Source of the DNA: Paraburkholderia sabiae
Lineage (GTDB): Bacteria > Pseudomonadota > Gammaproteobacteria > Burkholderiales > Burkholderiaceae
Assembly: GCF_030412785.1 (NCBI RefSeq)
Contig: NZ_CP125296.1
Span: forward strand, 2,046,001 to 2,110,000
Reading direction: 5' to 3'
Length of the DNA stretch: 64,000 nucleotides
The translations under genes were made by a program, and so were the position numbers. Shown here piece after piece: positions 61,589-64,000 of the stretch; position 1 is the first letter of the stretch, and each line of letters begins with the position of its first letter. The notes under the pieces were generated by a model. That model saw nothing but the letters and a program-made list of their open reading frames with translations, ran no database searches and was not told where the DNA came from.

Positions 61589-62332
61589 TTATTGCAGCGT
61601 ATATCCGTTATCGACGATCACATCCTGTCCATAGATGCCGCGCGACGCAGGGGATAGCAGGAACATGATCGTGTCCGCAATCGCCGAAGGTTCGAGAAAG
61701 CGGCCGGAGAGCAGGCGCTGATTGACGCGCCCGGCTACGGCTGACAACTGATCTTGCGATAAACCCAGGGTCGACCAGATAGCCGTCGCGGTCGGGCCCG
61801 GCGAGACGATATTGATTCTGACGTCATCCGTAGCGAGTTCTACTGCGAGCGTTCGCGCGTGCGCCTTGAGTGCCGTCTTCGAAGCGATATACGCGGCAAG
61901 ACCCGGAAACGTCACTTGCGACAGGAATGTTCCAATGAAAACCACCGACGCAGGCTTTGCCAATTGATCCCGCAACACCGACAAGGTATTCAATGCGCCC
62001 GCTCCATTCACCGCCCATTGACGTTCGAACGCAGCGGACTCAAGACCATCGCCCAGTTGTGCAATGCCTGCATTCGGCAGCAGAAAATCGATAGCGCCGA
62101 ATTGCCGTGCGCGCTCCGCAAGCGCAGCGAGATCGGCGCTTTCAGTCACATCGCCCTTGAGCCATTTGAGTCTCTCGCCATGCGTTGCTTGCAAGCTCTC
62201 CAGTTCGCGCATGGTTCGGCTCATCGCCAGCACGCGCGCGCCGTTCTCCAGCAAGCGTTGCACAGTCGCGAGTCCAATGCCGGAACTTGCACCCGTCACG
62301 ACAGCAGAGCGATTCTCGAATCCTTCAAACAT
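61589..62332 (-). CDS. SDR-family oxidoreductase
   Basis: 247 residues. 'VVTGASSGIGLATVQRLLEN' is the T-G-x-x-x-G-x-G cofactor site; an Arg after strand 2 ('AMSRTMRELES') suggests NADP. 'FLLPNAGIAQLGDG' is the N-A-G motif, and the catalytic pair is in 'AAYIASKTALKAHA' (Y-x-x-x-K). Two SDRs of this region (the other starts at 63532) flank a LysR gene. The substrate is not apparent. Confidence 0.93.
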   Translation of the reverse strand: MFEGFENRSAVVTGASSGIGLATVQRLLENGARVLAMSRTMRELESLQATHGERLKWLKGDVTESADLAALAERARQFGAIDFLLPNAGIAQLGDGLESAAFERQWAVNGAGALNTLSVLRDQLAKPASVVFIGTFLSQVTFPGLAAYIASKTALKAHARTLAVELATDDVRINIVSPGPTATAIWSTLGLSQDQLSAVAGRVNQRLLSGRFLEPSAIADTIMFLLSPASRGIYGQDVIVDNGYTLQ

Positions 62333-62469
62333 GGTTCTTTCCTTTTCATTCGTCGATTTGTATTCTCTCGTCGTTCAGGCGCGATGTCGCACGTCACGAC
62401 CTGCTTTACTACACAAGAATCGGGCCAAGGAAAGAACGCACTATTTACAAGGTTCTTGAATCGTAAGAT

Positions 62470-62508
62470 GTCGAATCGACCTGAAGCGATTCGACTACTT
62501 CAGTAGTC
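62470..62508. repeat. Two adjoining inverted repeats between the LysR and SDR genes
   Basis: GTCGAATCG (62470-62478) pairs with CGATTCGAC (62487-62495), a perfect 9-bp stem with an 8-nt loop. Next, GACTAC (62493-62498) pairs with GTAGTC (62503-62508) with a 4-nt loop. The two share 62493-62495. They lie between a LysR gene and an SDR gene that point the same way, so they may be the LysR terminator or a regulator site for the SDR. Confidence 0.45.
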
Positions 62509-62536
62509 TTATCGACAAAGAAAAGAATGTTCTCCG

Positions 62537-63421
62537 CTATTTCGAAAGCGCGAGATGTTCCGCGATGAAGTCGATAAAGATCCTCGCGCGGGCAGGTATG
62601 TTGCGCCCGAATGCATGAAGCGCCAGGACGGGAACCGACTGCAGCGGCACCTCCGGCAGTACGATCTGCAATCGGCCCTCATTCAGATCGCTCTGTACCG
62701 TGGTTCGCAGAATCTGTGCGATACCGAGTCCACTCACAGCAGCCACTCGCATGGCGTCGCCGCTATCGGCGTCGAACATGCCTTCGACCGACAGCGTCTT
62801 GCCGTCGGCGAAGACAATGGGAATTGCACGTCCATCGAGCCTGTAGCGCACATGGCGATGTGCTGCCAGTTCGGCGGCTGTGCGCGGCGCGCCGCATGCA
62901 CGCAGATACGCGGGCGAAGCGACCAGCACCAGCGGCAGACTGACCATCCGTTGCGCGTATAAGCCGCTGTCCATCACGTGCCCCGCTCTGATCGCGATAT
63001 CGAAGCCCTCGCGAATGAGATCGACGTGACGATCGCTCACGCTGACTTCGAGCGCCAGCTCCGGATTGCGCGTCATCAAATCGCGCGTAATGGGCTCCAG
63101 CAACGTACGCCCCAGATCGCCGGGCATGCTCACACGCAATTTTCCGGCGGCGGTTGCAGGGGCTGCGAGAACCTGGTCCGCTTCTTCGAGACCGCGTATG
63201 AACGGCGCGACGCGTTCGTAGTACCTTTGCCCTTCGAGCGTGAGCACGAAAGCTCGCGTCGATCGCTGAAACAGCGTGACGCCTAGCCGCTTTTCCAGGC
63301 GCGCGACGCTTCTCGACACGGCAGACGGCGTCGTGCCCAGCGCGCGCGCTGCGGCGGTGAACGAACCGGCTTCGACGGCCCGCACGAATGCGGGCAAACC
63401 GCTAAATCTTTCGGATGACAT
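62537..63421 (-). CDS. LysR-family transcriptional regulator
   Basis: 294 residues. HTH 'LPAFVRAVEAGSFTAAARAL' and 'TTPSAVSRSVARLEKRLGVT' match the CrgA/DhmR-like subgroup. Effector-domain mark: 'GKLRVSMPGDLGRTLLEPIT'. It is divergent from the SDR gene at 63532 with 110 bp between start codons, a usual sign that it controls it. Members of this subgroup often repress short-chain oxidoreductases. Confidence 0.92.
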   Translation of the reverse strand: MSSERFSGLPAFVRAVEAGSFTAAARALGTTPSAVSRSVARLEKRLGVTLFQRSTRAFVLTLEGQRYYERVAPFIRGLEEADQVLAAPATAAGKLRVSMPGDLGRTLLEPITRDLMTRNPELALEVSVSDRHVDLIREGFDIAIRAGHVMDSGLYAQRMVSLPLVLVASPAYLRACGAPRTAAELAAHRHVRYRLDGRAIPIVFADGKTLSVEGMFDADSGDAMRVAAVSGLGIAQILRTTVQSDLNEGRLQIVLPEVPLQSVPVLALHAFGRNIPARARIFIDFIAEHLALSK

Positions 63422-63531
63422 TGATGACCATTCGGCAAAACTGATAGCGCCGCTGCGCGACTGGAGCGGCTTCCGGCAGAACGCTACATTGAAGCCCTAC
63501 GCCATTGCGGCGGACGATTACGGAGAATGAA

Positions 63532-64000
63532 TTGAATCGACTCGCAAACAAAGTGGCCGTCGTGACGGGCGGCAATAGTGGAATCGGCTTGGCAACGGCC
63601 AGGCTGTTCGTCGCCGAGGGCGCGAACGTGGTAATCGTCGGACGTCGGGCCGATGCCGTGAATGCAGCCGCAGCCGAACTCGGCGATCGCGCAATCGGTT
63701 TGACGGGCGACATGGCGGACTCCGCGACACATGAGCGCGTCGCATCGCTGGTTGCAGAGCGGTTCGGCGGCGTCGACATTTATGTCGCGAATGCAGGCAC
63801 CAACACGATTGCGCCGTCCGACACGGTCAGCATCGAGTCATACGACGAGCATTTCGCCACGAATACCAAAGCGGTATTCTTCGGCGTTCAGAAGATTGCA
63901 CCGCATATGCGCGAAGGTGGCGCAATACTCTTGACGAGTTCGATTGCCAGCACGCGCGTATTCGACGGCCACGCCGTTTATGCCGGCACGAAGGCCGCAA
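63532..64000 (+). CDS. SDR-family oxidoreductase, 3' truncated by window end
   Basis: About 156 residues are visible from TTG 63532, with GGAGA five bases upstream; no in-frame ATG is available. 'VAVVTGGNSGIGLATARLFV' is the cofactor site, 'VVIVGRRADAVNA' suggests NADP, 'IYVANAGTNTIAPS' is the N-A-G motif, and 'ILLTSSIASTRVF' precedes 'YAGTKAA', which is the catalytic Y-x-x-x-K. The stop lies beyond the window. It is divergent from the LysR gene at 62537. Confidence 0.9.
   Translation, partial: MNRLANKVAVVTGGNSGIGLATARLFVAEGANVVIVGRRADAVNAAAAELGDRAIGLTGDMADSATHERVASLVAERFGGVDIYVANAGTNTIAPSDTVSIESYDEHFATNTKAVFFGVQKIAPHMREGGAILLTSSIASTRVFDGHAVYAGTKAA

Noticed and set aside
1..64000. CRISPR arrays, tRNA/rRNA genes, insertion sequences, prophage
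   Set aside because: Read through for regularly spaced repeats, cloverleaf-like segments, transposase and integrase motifs; none seen. A tRNA scan and an IS search would settle this.

Overview
The window looks like a chromosomal segment of a Burkholderiales bacterium close to Paraburkholderia, Caballeronia or Burkholderia. The evidence is high GC, trimeric-porin genes, an sdhCDAB-sdhE block, a DUF3331 protein, and many LysR, MocR and MCP genes. This is inference from gene families; no rRNA or other marker gene is present. I see no tRNA, rRNA, insertion sequence, integrase, phage gene or CRISPR array.

Layout. 1-10 kb: the end of a sugar-binding protein gene, a GlxA-type AraC regulator, small enzymes (GNAT, deaminase, GFA), a MerR regulator, an exported epoxide-hydrolase-like protein and two chemoreceptors. 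10.6-14.3 kb: succinate dehydrogenase sdhC-D-A-B plus the flavinylation factor sdhE, with a LysR gene divergent from it and no gltA after it. 15.4-19.5 kb: a LysE exporter with its LysR gene, an NnrU-like membrane protein, and a DUF1007/NicO metal-export pair. 19.6-22.5 kb: a complete SiaABCD-type partner-switch operon (PP2C phosphatase, kinase, SiaC phosphoprotein, diguanylate cyclase); its phosphatase carries CBS-like input instead of the membrane sensor of Pseudomonas SiaA.

22.9-38.0 kb is the most notable region: a complete sulfoquinovose catabolic cluster of the sulfo-Entner-Doudoroff type. It encodes a porin, a sodium:solute symporter, a GH31 sulfoquinovosidase with every known sulfonate-recognition residue, a mutarotase, an SDR dehydrogenase, an SMP-30 lactonase, an IlvD/Edd dehydratase, an HpcH/HpaI aldolase, an aldehyde dehydrogenase, a TauE/SafE exporter and a LacI regulator. 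A Gfo/Idh/MocA protein may be a second, NAD-dependent sulfoquinovosidase. Two identical 14-bp palindromes (34307-34320 and 36801-36814) lie upstream of the two transcription units and are the likely LacI operators. The predicted flow is: glycoside import, hydrolysis to sulfoquinovose, oxidation to the lactone and sulfogluconate, dehydration, aldol cleavage to pyruvate and sulfolactaldehyde, oxidation to sulfolactate, and export.

38.7-50.5 kb: PQQ glucose dehydrogenase, a second porin, an aroQ-MFS pair with a divergent IclR gene (shikimate/quinate-type metabolism), aldo/keto reductase and amidohydrolase genes with a LysR gene, an NmrA-like SDR, an AhpD-like protein, and an azoreductase-GNAT pair divergent from a MocR regulator. 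52-64 kb: an Ohr-like peroxidase, DUF3331, a Tat-exported alpha/beta hydrolase, a 915-residue winged-helix/ATPase/TPR regulator, a SnoaL-like protein, further LysR, TetR and MocR regulators, an orphan sigma-70 region 4 protein and two SDRs, the last cut by the window end.
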